DNA from: JAHJKV01 sp963678135
Lineage (GTDB): Bacteria > Desulfobacterota > Desulfovibrionia > Desulfovibrionales > Desulfovibrionaceae
Assembly (NCBI GenBank): GCA_963678135.1
Contig: OY782667.1
Span: 124,001 to 188,000, forward strand
Direction of reading: 5' to 3'
Length of the DNA: 64,000 bases
The position numbers were made by a program, and so were the translations under genes. Shown one piece after another: positions 49,863 to 59,081 of the stretch. Position 1 is the first letter of the stretch. The number at the start of each line of letters is the position of its first letter. The notes beneath the pieces are model-generated. The model was not told the DNA's origin. It was given only the letters and a program-made list of their open reading frames with translations, and did not search any database.

Positions 49863-51497
49863 TCAAAAAATCATAACAATCCAATCTTTCAATAAACCCA
49901 CATACATTACACAGGTATGATAACCTCGCATTACAAGATCATCATGCACCCACATGACAGCTTCATAAAGATACTCTGCTATTGGAAGGTTTGAAAACAG
50001 GAGATAAAAGAAATAGGGAATGCCAATAGCTAAAATCAGCAAGCGAAAAACATAAAAAGTTACCCAGCCTGCGCCGAGCATACGCTCAATATTTGTTAAC
50101 TGTCTGTTCATTTTGCCCAGTATCCATTTTGTAAACACAGGGCGGATAATAAGAGACCAAAAAGCAATTACCGCATGGATAGCTGTCCAAACCAGAGTGC
50201 TGAAAAGCATCAGCGTTACCGTCAGCCCTTCCGTAAAAGGAGCATCCCTTGCTTGCCGTGCCATCTGCAATACATCGATTGTTTGAAAATCTTTTATATT
50301 ATGTGATCCATACGCATTCAATCCTTGTATTGCCACGATCAGCAGTATGGCTGTTCCAATTAAAAGTACTACAGCAAACATAAAATCAAGAAATATCATC
50401 GCAACTACGTTGATTTGACTCTCCATTTTTACTGTTATACGGGTCAACCATCTGCTGCATTCAAAAGAAACCCAGTCAAGTAAACTATTTGCTAGGGGTA
50501 AAATAATGAAAAACAAAAAAAGTGAGATAAAGAGAATTATATCACGACTATAAATATCACCAGCAAAAATAAAAATCAAAAAGACAAAATAACCAATAGT
50601 CAGAACAGCAAAAGCACGAGCAAAAGCACGAGCATCAGCACGAGCACCAGCAACAGCACCAGCAACAGCAACAGCAACAGCACCAGCACCAACAACAGCA
50701 CGAGCAACAGCACGAGCAACAGCACCAGCACCAGCACCAGCAACAGCAACAGCACCAGCAACAGCAACAGCAACAGCACGAGCAACAGCACCAGCAACAG
50801 CACCAGCACCAGCACCAGCAACAGCACCAGCACCAGCAACAGCAACAGCACCAGCAACAGCAACAGCAACAGCACCAGCACCAGCACCAGCAATAGCAAT
50901 AGCAATAGCAATAGCAATAGCAATAGCAATAGCAATAGAGCCCACAATAGGGATTGTAATATAAGAAAAAACAAAAGAAAGGGAACAAAAAGAAAACATA
51001 ACAATAAAAATATCTATACCATATTTTCCGAACGAAGTATAGTCTTTATGTACTATAGTAAAATGTTTTTTAATCATATTTTTATAAAAAACACAAAAGA
51101 TCATAACTATAATAGAGAATACAAAGACTCTAGCAAAACGTATCCATATATCTTGTTCTTGAGGCATAATATCTATGGTACCAAGTGTAACATTCCCAGA
51201 AACAACATAACAGAGCATGAAAAAGATAAGTGGATAAAAAAGAGCTAAGAGTAAAATTTTTCCATATGATTTTCGAGACAATGGTTTTCCAAAAAAATCA
51301 AAAGCACTCTTTAGTATGTTTTGAATAAAGCCATGGTATGAGTCAAGTGGTTGCCCAGTTTTAAGTAAATCAATAAAGCCTTGGCAGGTTTTATCATCTT
51401 TAAATATCTGGTAATAAGAAAAAGTAAAAACAGCACCAAGAACGGCTGTAATAAAACCTAGCCAAGCAACTACATCACTACTGCTTGAAAAAGACAT
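49863..51497 (-). CDS. Polytopic membrane protein with long X-Ala dipeptide repeat, unknown function
   Basis: The 544-residue protein has about ten hydrophobic segments. I recognise no family. Residues about 190-298 form a continuous run of X-Ala pairs (AIAIAIAI, AGAGAGAVAVAV, some ARAVA), then more membrane helices. ATG 51497 is used: GGAG 6 bases upstream and a normal N-terminal helix (about 10-30) follow. The DNA of the repeat is a 6-bp satellite with Ala always GCT and X always NNT. Other helices are ordinary and the frame is open throughout, so the gene is probably expressed. It stands alone between repeat blocks G and H. An Arg appears at intervals in the helix, which is odd for a lipid-facing segment. 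Confidence 0.7.
   Translation of the reverse strand: MSFSSSSDVVAWLGFITAVLGAVFTFSYYQIFKDDKTCQGFIDLLKTGQPLDSYHGFIQNILKSAFDFFGKPLSRKSYGKILLLALFYPLIFFMLCYVVSGNVTLGTIDIMPQEQDIWIRFARVFVFSIIVMIFCVFYKNMIKKHFTIVHKDYTSFGKYGIDIFIVMFSFCSLSFVFSYITIPIVGSIAIAIAIAIAIAIAIAGAGAGAVAVAVAGAVAVAGAGAVAGAGAGAVAGAVARAVAVAVAGAVAVAGAGAGAVARAVARAVVGAGAVAVAVAGAVAGARADARAFARAFAVLTIGYFVFLIFIFAGDIYSRDIILFISLFLFFIILPLANSLLDWVSFECSRWLTRITVKMESQINVVAMIFLDFMFAVVLLIGTAILLIVAIQGLNAYGSHNIKDFQTIDVLQMARQARDAPFTEGLTVTLMLFSTLVWTAIHAVIAFWSLIIRPVFTKWILGKMNRQLTNIERMLGAGWVTFYVFRLLILAIGIPYFFYLLFSNLPIAEYLYEAVMWVHDDLVMRGYHTCVMYVGLLKDWIVMIF
50606..50937. repeat. Hexanucleotide satellite encoding X-Ala repeats
   Basis: About 56 consecutive 6-bp units of the form AGCNNN on the plus strand: mainly AGCAAC and AGCACC, eight AGCAAT at the right end, and some AGCACG, AGCAAA and AGCATC. 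On the coding (minus) strand they read NNT-GCT. Only one unit (AACAAC, about 50690) departs from the pattern. Confidence 0.9.
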
Positions 51498-51639
51498 TTC
51501 TACTCCATTGCAGCAAGATACATTGTAGCTCAAACAAGAATACACTGCATACTATACGACACTACTCCCCATACTATGCTACACGCCTATACGCTATGCT
51601 ATATTCTTAAAAAAGTCAGCCCGGCAAAACCCAGAAAGC

Positions 51640-52008
51640 AGGGCAAACGCATATAAATTTTAAGCTCAATACTTCCTGCCCATTTTATTGTTTCCCCCCT
51701 CCTGTCATCCTGCGCGTAAGTCGCAGGATCCAGTTCTTCATTCTTATCTTCTTCTTTTTCTTGTCTTCTTTTTTCTTCTTTGCTCTTCTCGTACAGAGGC
51801 AAGTCCCTATAATCTGGCTCTGCTGGATTCTGCGACTTCGCGCAGAATGACGGAGGGGCAAAGCTCGTTGGTTTCGACAGGCTCAACCAACCCTACAATG
51901 CAAAAGGCTCAACTAACTCTGAAATGCAAAACTCGCTAGCTGAGCTTGCCGAAGTTAGAGGGAATAAAGAAAAAGGCACTGGATTCTGCGACTTACGCGC
52001 AGAATGAC
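51640..52008 (-). repeat. Composite repeat element H
   Basis: Left end 51640-51662 (GGGCAAACGCATATAAATTT), identical to the reverse complement of the ends of A and C, then GCTCAATACTTCCTGCCCAT shared with C and I, hairpin unit 51704-51733 (arms ATCCTGCG/CGCAGGAT), pyrimidine-rich core, inverted unit 51823-51851 (arms ATTCTGCG/CGCAGAAT), third-motif copies with a 26-bp period (about 51860-51945), and inverted unit 51979-52008. The right end is not recognised; further degenerate units run to about 52165. The gap 51498-52295 contains no supported gene. Confidence 0.7.
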
Positions 52009-52295
52009 AGGAGGGGAGCGCAGAATGACAAAGGGGGAAGTTCTGCCACACGGTGTACAGCACGAGCTTTTGCGACTGCGCGCTTCAATGACGGCAAGGG
52101 GGCAATACTGATGTTGGGTTTTATAGATTCACACGCAGAATGACGCAGGGGGGGAGCGCAGGATGACAGAAGGGGGGAAGAGATGGGGGGGAAAGTACTA
52201 GGATGGATTGATAGGCTCGGCAAGCATTTCTATTGCTTTTTTAATATCTTGTTTTCGTGTGCGTTTGTCGCCAGTACAAAGCAAGAGCTGTGAAT

Positions 52296-52571
52296 TTACT
52301 TTCGTGGCTTGCCTAAAGGCACCAGCCCTGCTTGAAATCCTTTTTTTAGTTGCATAAGGATATGTTCATAGCCTTCAGGCCGATGGGGGATAGTGCACTG
52401 TGTACAATTCTTAAAGCCATTGCCCAAAATCGTGTATTCTCCACCGCAATCTGCAAAAAAATACAAAGGGCAATAGCAGAAGAGACAGTTAAACTGCGCT
52501 GGATCAATGCCTTGATGGCAAGGAAAATGGGCGCAGGCTCTGTTTGTAAAAAATCTTTGACTTGCTTTCAT
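52296..52571 (-). CDS. Cysteine-rich small-domain protein (cobalamin-cluster associated)
   Basis: The 91-residue protein is rich in Cys (CAHFPCHQG, FNCLFCYCPLY, FADCGGEY, NCTQCTIPH): ten cysteines and several histidines in the pattern of the cysteine-rich small domain, a putative metal site. Family knowledge: such domains accompany cobalamin biosynthesis or salvage genes, sometimes fused. It is 33 bp after cbiF on the same strand and so is probably the end of cbiD-cbiET-cbiF. Its biochemical role is not known. Confidence 0.75.
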   Translation of the reverse strand: MKASQRFFTNRACAHFPCHQGIDPAQFNCLFCYCPLYFFADCGGEYTILGNGFKNCTQCTIPHRPEGYEHILMQLKKGFQAGLVPLGKPRK

Positions 52572-52604
52572 AATGTCCTTCCTGTCCTCTTAAGAACCAC
52601 CCCG

Positions 52605-53381
52605 TCAGGCTTGGCCTGCCTTTTGCCGAAACATATGTGCAAAATTTTTATCATACAGCAAAGACCGAGCTTGCCCTGTGTTTTCATCAGGTAATACAAG
52701 AAAAACAGTTTGCCTAACAAAGCCTTTTTCATGCACAGTTTGAGCAAGATTTTCCAAAGAACATTCAACTATTTCTTGATCAGCCCAGCCCACGCGATAG
52801 CCAATGCCAATCAAAGTATCCGGCTTCATGCCTCCGGCAAGCAATTCTTTTTGGAGCATTTTTGCATGTCCGGCAGAAAGGTATACTGCCATGGACGCAC
52901 CGTGGCTCGCCAATTTTCGCAAACTCTCCGCCTTTGGAACCGGAGTTCTGCCATCCACACGGGTAATAATCAGGGTTTGGGTCTGGGCTGGGACAGTAAA
53001 CGAGCGGTTGCAACTGGCTGCCATGGCAAAAGAGGCTGTTATCCCGGGGATAGTCATATAGGGAATATTTTCTTTATCCAAGAGAGTCATTTGCTCGCGT
53101 ATAGTGCCATATAAAGAAGGGTCGCCTGTATGCACCCGTGCTACGTTCTTGCCCTGAGCTATTGTCCTGCAAATCAAGGCATGGGTTTCTTCAAGGTGCA
53201 AAGGCGCAGAATCCACAAGCTCTGCATCCTTTGCAGCAAAGGCAATAATTTCAGCAGGCACCAAAGAACCGGCAAAAAGAACTAGTCCGGCCTGCTCAAT
53301 GCACTTTTTGGCTTTAATGGTCAAAAGTTCAGGATCGCCAGGCCCGGCTCCAACAAAAAAAACACACGGCAGCGTGTTCAT
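52605..53381 (-). CDS. cbiF: Cobalt-precorrin-4 C11-methyltransferase (CbiF/CobM)
   Basis: CbiF methylates C11 of the corrin ring precursor using SAM. The 258-residue protein has the SUMT-family signatures FVGAGPGDPELLTIKAKK (about 8-25), the second VHTGDPSLYG, and the PGITAS loop. The start ATG (53381) overlaps the stop of cbiET (ATGA), so translation is coupled; the in-frame upstream ATG at 53396 lies inside cbiET. In the anaerobic pathway it acts before CbiD-dependent steps and ring contraction follows. Confidence 0.92.
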   Translation of the reverse strand: MNTLPCVFFVGAGPGDPELLTIKAKKCIEQAGLVLFAGSLVPAEIIAFAAKDAELVDSAPLHLEETHALICRTIAQGKNVARVHTGDPSLYGTIREQMTLLDKENIPYMTIPGITASFAMAASCNRSFTVPAQTQTLIITRVDGRTPVPKAESLRKLASHGASMAVYLSAGHAKMLQKELLAGGMKPDTLIGIGYRVGWADQEIVECSLENLAQTVHEKGFVRQTVFLVLPDENTGQARSLLYDKNFAHMFRQKAGQA

Positions 53382-54625
53382 GGCTTTTCTGCCCAAAGAA
53401 TAAAGACTGGATTTTGGGCTTTGAACCGCAGATCATCTCCAAGCTTATTTGAAGTTGAAGCCTGCACTTGAGTTATACCTAAGACCCAGTTTTTATTTTC
53501 AAAATAACTTTTCACCCGAAGTAGCGTCTCCAATAGAATACAATGGAACACTATACGACCTTGCGCTGCTAAAATATCAGTAACAGCATCTAAAATACTT
53601 TCGCTTTTTTCTGGTTTTCCTCCAAGGCCACCGCCGATAAAAACACGATCCGGCGCAGGCAAATTGTTTACAGCACTAGTCATATCCCCGTGCACAATTT
53701 CCACAAGCAGAGCTCCAAAACAGCGAACATTTTCCCTGATCATGGCCAGACGCTTTCTATTTTTTTCCACTGCATACACTCGCCCACGAGTAGCCAAAGA
53801 CGAGATTTCAATAGCCACTGCTCCGCAACCAGAGCCGAGATCCCATACAGTGTGCTCAGGCTGTACTTGTAATAGAGAAATTCCGGTTGCTCGCACTGCT
53901 TGTTTGGTAATAAGATTATTCTCATGTATATATAATTGATCCGGAATACCAAGGCAAAGCGCATGTTTTTGTATGATTTCTCGTTCAATCAGCACTAAAT
54001 TCAAGCTCGAAAATTCTAAATCCCAAACCTCATGAAGCGTTAAGCGTCGAATGCGTTCTTGTGGAGTATCCAAATCCTCAAGCACCGTCATGCTGAGGCC
54101 TTCGATTCCTTTTTGCAACAAGGCCTTGGCTATTTCGGCCGGAGTATTGTGTGTATCTGTCAAAACAGCCACGGTTGAATACTGCATCAGAGCTGAATAC
54201 AGTAGCCCAAAATCATTACGTCCATGCAAGGAAACTGTTTTGACCTGTTCCCAAGGCATACGCAAGCGAGCTGCAGCCACTTGCAAGGTGCTTAAATGAG
54301 GCAAAACAATGACTTTATCAGCACCGAATGCAGCCACGATTTTTCGGGCAAAACCATAAAAAAGCGGATCACCATCAGCCAAAACAACCACTCGACGATG
54401 CAAACAGAGCCGAATCCTATCAATAACCGCATCAAGTGCACCGCTGATCGGGATCAATCGAGGTGGATCAATGGGTCTTTGCTCGGAAGAAAGCAAAGCA
54501 AGGGCAGCTAAAAGACGTTTTCCACCGACCACGACTTCTGCCTGTTCCAAAATAGACAAGCTCTGTTCAGATATTTCCAAAGAACCAGGGCGCATCCCCA
54601 CTATATGTATAGGCTTATGTAGCAT
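53378..54625 (-). CDS. cbiET: Precorrin-6Y C5,15-methyltransferase, decarboxylating (CbiET fusion/CobL)
   Basis: The 415-residue fusion has an N-terminal CbiE-type tetrapyrrole methylase (about 1-205, IVGMRPGSLEIS, LADGDPLFYG) and a C-terminal CbiT class I methyltransferase (about 225-410, VWDLGSGCGAVAIEISSLA, VFIGGGLGG). These enzymes methylate C5 and C15 and remove the C12 acetate carboxyl in corrin synthesis. It lies between cbiD (43 bp) and cbiF (overlap). Fused CbiET is typical of many anaerobes. Confidence 0.92.
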   Translation of the reverse strand: MLHKPIHIVGMRPGSLEISEQSLSILEQAEVVVGGKRLLAALALLSSEQRPIDPPRLIPISGALDAVIDRIRLCLHRRVVVLADGDPLFYGFARKIVAAFGADKVIVLPHLSTLQVAAARLRMPWEQVKTVSLHGRNDFGLLYSALMQYSTVAVLTDTHNTPAEIAKALLQKGIEGLSMTVLEDLDTPQERIRRLTLHEVWDLEFSSLNLVLIEREIIQKHALCLGIPDQLYIHENNLITKQAVRATGISLLQVQPEHTVWDLGSGCGAVAIEISSLATRGRVYAVEKNRKRLAMIRENVRCFGALLVEIVHGDMTSAVNNLPAPDRVFIGGGLGGKPEKSESILDAVTDILAAQGRIVFHCILLETLLRVKSYFENKNWVLGITQVQASTSNKLGDDLRFKAQNPVFILWAEKP

Positions 54626-54668
54626 GTGCAGTGTATATCGTGAAATAGCTTAAAACAAAAGAGGGGAA

Positions 54669-55763
54669 TTAGAGCAAAACAGCTCCATCAAAATTAAAAA
54701 CAGTATACGAAACATCAAGAGGAGTTGTTACAAAATTTTGTATTGCTTGCGAGGCTTGCTCGCTCAAAAAACGCAAAAGCGCGGGCAACACCCCATGCTG
54801 CATTGTGAGTTCAAAGACCTGCTGCGCTGTATTGGCAGAGCGCACCGCAGGGAGCAAACTCTCAGGCAATCCAGCTTCAGCGCAGTGCCGGGCAAGCAGC
54901 TCAAAATCAAGAGCAGCATACGAAGCATGTGTATTTTCTAAACCTTGCGCTTGTTTCAGTAATTTACCAAAAAAAATAGCCCAGCGTATTTGCCTTAGAC
55001 CACGCTCCACAGCTGCCCTGCAGGCAAAACCAAAAAAATCAGCAGCTTGGATCATAGATAAGGCTGGGGTCATGGGATAGGCCTTGATATACAATTTTTC
55101 GCTTCGTCTGCCCGTGCTGAACACAATCTGATCTAGCTTTGCAGCACAAGCCACATCCAAAGCCTCAAGAATAGACATTTTATACGCATCATGGCTGTAG
55201 GGCTTCACAATGCCCTGAGTTCCAAGGATAGAGATACCGCCGTGAATACCGAGGCGTGCATTTAAGGTCTTTGCTGCGAGTTTTTCTCCCTCAGGTACTT
55301 CTATGAGAACTGTGATTTTTCCACAAAAACCTTGAGCTGCTTCACGAACAGCAGCACAAATTTGCTTGCGTGGCTCCGGATTGATAGCAGCATCTCCTAT
55401 AGACACTGGCAAACCAGCTAAAGTCACTCTACCGACGCCTTGTCCACCATCAAGGGCTATTTCTAACGTATCAACACCGCTTTGAAGAAAAGCCAAGGCT
55501 TGGATTTCAGTCTTATCTGTGCAGTCAGGGTCATCTCCAGCATCCTTAATTACCGAAACGCGTGCGCTGTTATTTTCCCTGTTCAAAGCATGGATAGGGA
55601 TGCTCATGCGTTCGGAAGTGGGCAAAGGAATATTAACACGCGAAAGTTTTTCAGCACACAGAAGGAAATGCACTGCAGCCTTGGCAGCAGCTGCTGCTGC
55701 AGAGCCGGTAGTAAATCCGGTACGCAATTTTTGAGAGCTTTTTTTATATTTGCTCACAGGCAT
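54669..55763 (-). CDS. cbiD: Cobalt-precorrin-5B C1-methyltransferase (CbiD)
   Basis: CbiD methylates C1 in the anaerobic, early-cobalt-insertion corrin pathway; its presence shows that this branch is used, and it matches the nickel/cobalt importer found in this window. The 364-residue protein has RTGFTTGSAAAAAAKAA near the N-terminus (about 14-30), KDAGDDPDCTDKTEIQA, GGQGVGRVTLAGLP and NARLGIHGGISILGTQGIVKPYS in split form. It is first of cbiD-cbiET-cbiF. No cobalamin riboswitch is seen in the 38 bp before it, so regulation by a riboswitch is unlikely at this spot. Confidence 0.92.
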   Translation of the reverse strand: MPVSKYKKSSQKLRTGFTTGSAAAAAAKAAVHFLLCAEKLSRVNIPLPTSERMSIPIHALNRENNSARVSVIKDAGDDPDCTDKTEIQALAFLQSGVDTLEIALDGGQGVGRVTLAGLPVSIGDAAINPEPRKQICAAVREAAQGFCGKITVLIEVPEGEKLAAKTLNARLGIHGGISILGTQGIVKPYSHDAYKMSILEALDVACAAKLDQIVFSTGRRSEKLYIKAYPMTPALSMIQAADFFGFACRAAVERGLRQIRWAIFFGKLLKQAQGLENTHASYAALDFELLARHCAEAGLPESLLPAVRSANTAQQVFELTMQHGVLPALLRFLSEQASQAIQNFVTTPLDVSYTVFNFDGAVLL

Positions 55764-55801
55764 TTCAAAATCTCAACATAGTAGGTTGAAGTCTGACGCT
55801 T

Positions 55802-56794
55802 CTATTCAGCTTTGAGGCTACGATTCATGAGATCGTTCACGGCTTGTGCAGGATTTTTTCCTTTATATAAAATAGCATAAACCTCAGCAGTAATAGGCAT
55901 TTCTACCCCAAGTTTTGAAGCTAAGGCATGGACGGATTCTGTGGTTTTCACGCCTTCAGCCACGGCTTTCATCTCCCCAATGATATCCTCAAGGCGTTTG
56001 CCTTGCCCTAATTTAAGCCCTACTTGCCTGTTTCGAGAAAGATCACCAGCGCAGGTAAGAACCAAGTCTCCCATGCCAGAAAGACCCATAAAAGTACGCT
56101 CATCCGCACCCATGGCCATGCCTAAACGACTGATTTCAGCCAGACCTCTGGTAATCAGTGCTGCTCTTGCATCATGCCCAAAGCCAAGCCCGTCTGCCAC
56201 ACCAGCAGCAATGGCAATAACATTTTTTACAGCACCTCCAAGCTCCACACCACGATAATCAGCAGTAGTATAGACCCGAAATCTGGGAGTAGAAAAAAGA
56301 GTTTGTAACTGTGCTGCAAGCTGTTCGTAGTGACAGCCCAAAGCAACCGAAGTGGGTAAATCTCGGCTTACTTCATCAGCAAATGAAGGGCCGGAAAGAC
56401 TTGCGTAGCGAGGATTTTTTTCTGCTAAAGCCTCGGCCACGACCTGTGACATCGGGGCAAGGGTATTGAGCTCAATCCCTTTACTCGCACAGACAATAAT
56501 CGGATTTTCCGGCAAAAAAGGAGTAAAAGAAGCAAGTGCGACTCGTAAAAACTGGCTGGGAATGACCACAAGAAAGACTTGTCTGTCCACTAAAGCCTTC
56601 CTTATATCGTTTTCAAGCATCAGGTTTTGGGGCAAAGTAAAACCCGGCCAAAACGCGGAATTTGTTCTCTTACTACGCATTTCTTGTACCAATTCCGCTT
56701 CTCGCGCCCAAAGAAGCGTGTCTCTCCCATTTTTTGCCAAAAGATTGGCCAGGGAGGTACCCCAAGCTCCGGCACCGATAACCGCAATCCGCAT
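55802..56794 (-). CDS. gpsA: Glycerol-3-phosphate dehydrogenase [NAD(P)+]
   Basis: GpsA reduces dihydroxyacetone phosphate to sn-glycerol-3-phosphate for phospholipids. The 330-residue protein has the nucleotide motif VIGAGAWGTSLANLLA (about 4-19), the catalytic Lys in GGAVKNVIAIAAGV and ITRGLAEISRLG. ATG 56794 with GGGGAGAG upstream gives the normal N-terminus; the open frame continues back into the promoter and repeat I and is not coding there. It lies 38 bp ahead of cbiD on the same strand and could be co-transcribed with it. Confidence 0.95.
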   Translation of the reverse strand: MRIAVIGAGAWGTSLANLLAKNGRDTLLWAREAELVQEMRSKRTNSAFWPGFTLPQNLMLENDIRKALVDRQVFLVVIPSQFLRVALASFTPFLPENPIIVCASKGIELNTLAPMSQVVAEALAEKNPRYASLSGPSFADEVSRDLPTSVALGCHYEQLAAQLQTLFSTPRFRVYTTADYRGVELGGAVKNVIAIAAGVADGLGFGHDARAALITRGLAEISRLGMAMGADERTFMGLSGMGDLVLTCAGDLSRNRQVGLKLGQGKRLEDIIGEMKAVAEGVKTTESVHALASKLGVEMPITAEVYAILYKGKNPAQAVNDLMNRSLKAE

Positions 56795-56851
56795 CACTCT
56801 CCCCTCATCTTGCTTGTAGAGTTTTTTGCAATCTTTTTTCCGTGGATATAA

Positions 56852-56880
56852 AGCATAGCCTTGTCTGTGCGATGAAGCAA
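56852..56880 (-). promoter_or_regulatory. Promoter of gpsA
   Basis: Minus strand TTGCTT (56875-56880), 17-bp spacer, TATGCT (56852-56857), the same -10 box as at greA. It starts 18 bp outside the left end of element I. Confidence 0.5.
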
Positions 56881-56898
56881 GTTTGGGAATTTGAGGAG

Positions 56899-57622
56899 AA
56901 GGCAAACACATATAAATTGTAGGGTCAATACTCCCTGCCCATTCTATTACTTCCCTTCTCTTGCCATCCAGCGCGAAAGGCGCGAAAGTCCAGTGCTTTT
57001 TTCTAGCTTCGGCAGGCTCAGCTAGCGAGTTTTATCCCTTCATCATTCAGCGTTTCCCCCTCTGTCCTCCTGCGCTTCTTCTTATCATCCTGCGCGTAAG
57101 TCGCAAAAGTTTAGTAGAGCTGGGGTTCCCATCTTGTCATCCTGCGCGTAAGTCGCAGGATCCAGTTCTTCTGTCTTCACTTCTTCTTCTTTTCTTCCTC
57201 TGCTTCCTTGCCTTCTTCCCTTACTACGTCAAGCCCTCATAGCCCTGCTCTGCTGGATTCTGCGACTAAAGCGCAGAATGACGGAAGGGAAAGAGACTGC
57301 CACACTGTGCAAAGTGCTGGACTTTCGCGACTTCGCGCAAAATGACGGAGGAGGGAAATATACAGAATGATAAGAGGGAGCAAAGCTGGCTGAGCCCGCC
57401 GAAGCCAGATATAATAAAGAAAAGGCAACGCACTGGATTTTCACGACGTTGTGCAGGACAACAAAAAAGAACACAGGCGGACGGAAGGGGAACTACCATA
57501 CTGTGAAAAGCACAAACTTTCGCGACTTCGCGCTTTTCAATGACAGAGGGGAGTGCAGAAGGACAAAAAGGTGCGTAGGATGGCAAAAAAGAATTTCGCT
57601 AAAAGTTGATATGCTTTTGCCT
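56899..57622 (-). repeat. Composite repeat element I with both terminal repeats
   Basis: Left end 56899-56921 (GGCAAACACATATAAATTGT core) and inverted right end 57600-57622 (AAAAGTTGATATGCTTTTGCC core). Inside, a GTCAATACTCCCTGCCCATT stretch as in C and H, a third-motif copy (about 57001-57024), hairpin unit about 57137-57166 (arms ATCCTGCG/CGCAGGAT), pyrimidine core, an inverted unit about 57252-57280 (ATTCTGCG/CGCAGAAT), and degenerate units about 57320-57540. About 724 bp in all, the most complete copy by its ends. The gap 56795-57652 holds no supported gene. Confidence 0.7.
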
Positions 57623-57652
57623 GAACAACTAATGCCTAAGGCTCGTGAGCCC

Positions 57653-58147
57653 TTAGCGACGGTTTCTAAAAAAATCATGGAGCAGGGAAGCACATTGTTC
57701 TTGCATCACCCCTGATTTTACCCACATTTTATGATTTGCCCAAGGCAAACACGCGCCACCTAGCTTTGTAAACAAAGCTCCAGCACGAAAATCAGGCGTA
57801 CCAACAATAACTCCGGCAACTCGTGCATGAATAAGCGCACCAACACACATGATACATGGTTCCAAAGTCACGGCCATAATAGTATTTGGCAAACGATAAT
57901 TGCCCATGGCTTGAGCTGCTTGTCGTAGGCAGCGTATTTCTGCATGTGCTGTTGGATCATTTTGAGCAATCGGGGTATTATGCGCTGCTGCAAGAAGTTC
58001 TCCTTGTTCGTTGACCAGCACCGCACCAATCGGTACTTCTCCTTGCTCTGCAGCAAATTTGGCCTGAATTAAGGCCTGCTTCATAAGTTCAGTAAAAGAA
58101 TATGAAAGAGTGGATTGATCTGGTACAATAGGTTCTGGCCTTGGCAT
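57653..58147 (-). CDS. tadA: tRNA adenosine(34) deaminase TadA
   Basis: TadA makes inosine at the wobble position of tRNA-Arg(ACG). The 164-residue deaminase has zinc ligands His and catalytic Glu in TAHAEIRCL (about 68-76) and PCIMC (about 97-101), and the family's C-terminal end. ATG 58147 lies just after the purQ stop; a TTG 2 codons upstream (58153) overlaps that stop. The pair with purQ suggests one transcript. Its 3' end lies directly before element I. Confidence 0.9.
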   Translation of the reverse strand: MPRPEPIVPDQSTLSYSFTELMKQALIQAKFAAEQGEVPIGAVLVNEQGELLAAAHNTPIAQNDPTAHAEIRCLRQAAQAMGNYRLPNTIMAVTLEPCIMCVGALIHARVAGVIVGTPDFRAGALFTKLGGACLPWANHKMWVKSGVMQEQCASLLHDFFRNRR

Positions 58148-58149
58148 AC

Positions 58150-58959
58150 TCAACGCGCCTTCAAATGTTTGATACCACCTTCAATCAAAACCACGCCCAG
58201 TTCATCATTATGACCACGAGTCCACGCCGGATGATTTGTATTATGATTAAAGGCTTCAGGATGTGGCATAAGTCCTAAAATCCGCCCTGAGGGATCGCTT
58301 AAACCAGCAATGCCCAAAGGAGAACCATTGGGATTTAAGGGGTATTCTAAGGTGGCTTCGCCGGTATCAGGATCAATATATTGTAACGCCACGAGCTGGG
58401 CAGCAACAAGTTGCTCTAGCAAGGCTGTATCTTGAGGGATAATTTTTCCTTCACCATGACGCACTGGTGCATAGAGTCTGTCCAAACCTTGCGTAAAAAC
58501 ACAAGGAGAATTGGGGTTGCATTTGAGATGCACCCAGCGATTTTCAAATTTTCCGGAATCATTATAGGACAGTGAAACTTGCCTATCAAAATACTTTCCA
58601 CCAACAGCAGGGAGCAAACCTAATTTGCACAGCAGTTGGAAGCCGTTACAAATTCCAAGGATAAGACCGCCTGATTCAAAAAAAGATTGTAATTGCTCTA
58701 TAAGAGCGTGTCCCCCTACATCTTTGGCAAAGCGGAAACGCAAGGCAGCAGCTTGAGCAGCACCGAGATCATCCCCATCCAAAAAACCACCCGGGAAAAT
58801 ACAAAAATTATAATGCTCCATTTTTACTTTGCCACTTAATAAATCAGAAAAATACGCAATGTCTGCGCTATCAGCTCCGGCTGAACGCGCTGCATACGCG
58901 GATTCTTGCTCACAATTCGTGCCGTTACCCGTAAGAATCAATGTGTTGACCAAGGCCAT
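58150..58959 (-). CDS. purQ: Phosphoribosylformylglycinamidine synthase, glutaminase subunit (PurQ)
   Basis: PurQ supplies ammonia from glutamine to PurL in purine synthesis. The 269-residue class I amidotransferase has the nucleophile Cys in GICNGFQLL (about 101-109), and His-Glu in MPHPEAF (about 232-238), plus an N-terminal TGNGTNCEQES region. It is longer than the roughly 225-residue minimal form because of an additional part near 160-215. AGGAGA precedes the ATG. It is divergent from pyrG (122 bp between). Confidence 0.88.
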   Translation of the reverse strand: MALVNTLILTGNGTNCEQESAYAARSAGADSADIAYFSDLLSGKVKMEHYNFCIFPGGFLDGDDLGAAQAAALRFRFAKDVGGHALIEQLQSFFESGGLILGICNGFQLLCKLGLLPAVGGKYFDRQVSLSYNDSGKFENRWVHLKCNPNSPCVFTQGLDRLYAPVRHGEGKIIPQDTALLEQLVAAQLVALQYIDPDTGEATLEYPLNPNGSPLGIAGLSDPSGRILGLMPHPEAFNHNTNHPAWTRGHNDELGVVLIEGGIKHLKAR

Positions 58960-59081
58960 GGAAATCTCCTGCTCATATTGACAAAAGAGTCTGTGCTTGC
59001 CACTTTGTGTTTGTTACTTTGGTCTACATACGTTTGCCGGTTCACGGCGTCAACAAAACCATAACCACTTGGAATTACTAC

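Noticed and set aside
50600..51004. Alternative minus-strand frames over the satellite (poly-Leu/Val and poly-Cys/Tyr products)
   Set aside because: These are frame shadows of the six-base repeat; the X-Ala frame continues into well-formed membrane helices on both sides and has a ribosome-binding site.
55764..55801. Cobalamin riboswitch before cbiD
   Set aside because: Only 38 bp separate gpsA and cbiD, too short for a B12 riboswitch, and no B12-box-like sequence is seen.
56795..56911. N-terminal extension of gpsA upstream of 56794
   Set aside because: It covers the candidate gpsA promoter and the left end of element I; the nucleotide-binding motif starts right after ATG 56794, which has a strong ribosome-binding site.
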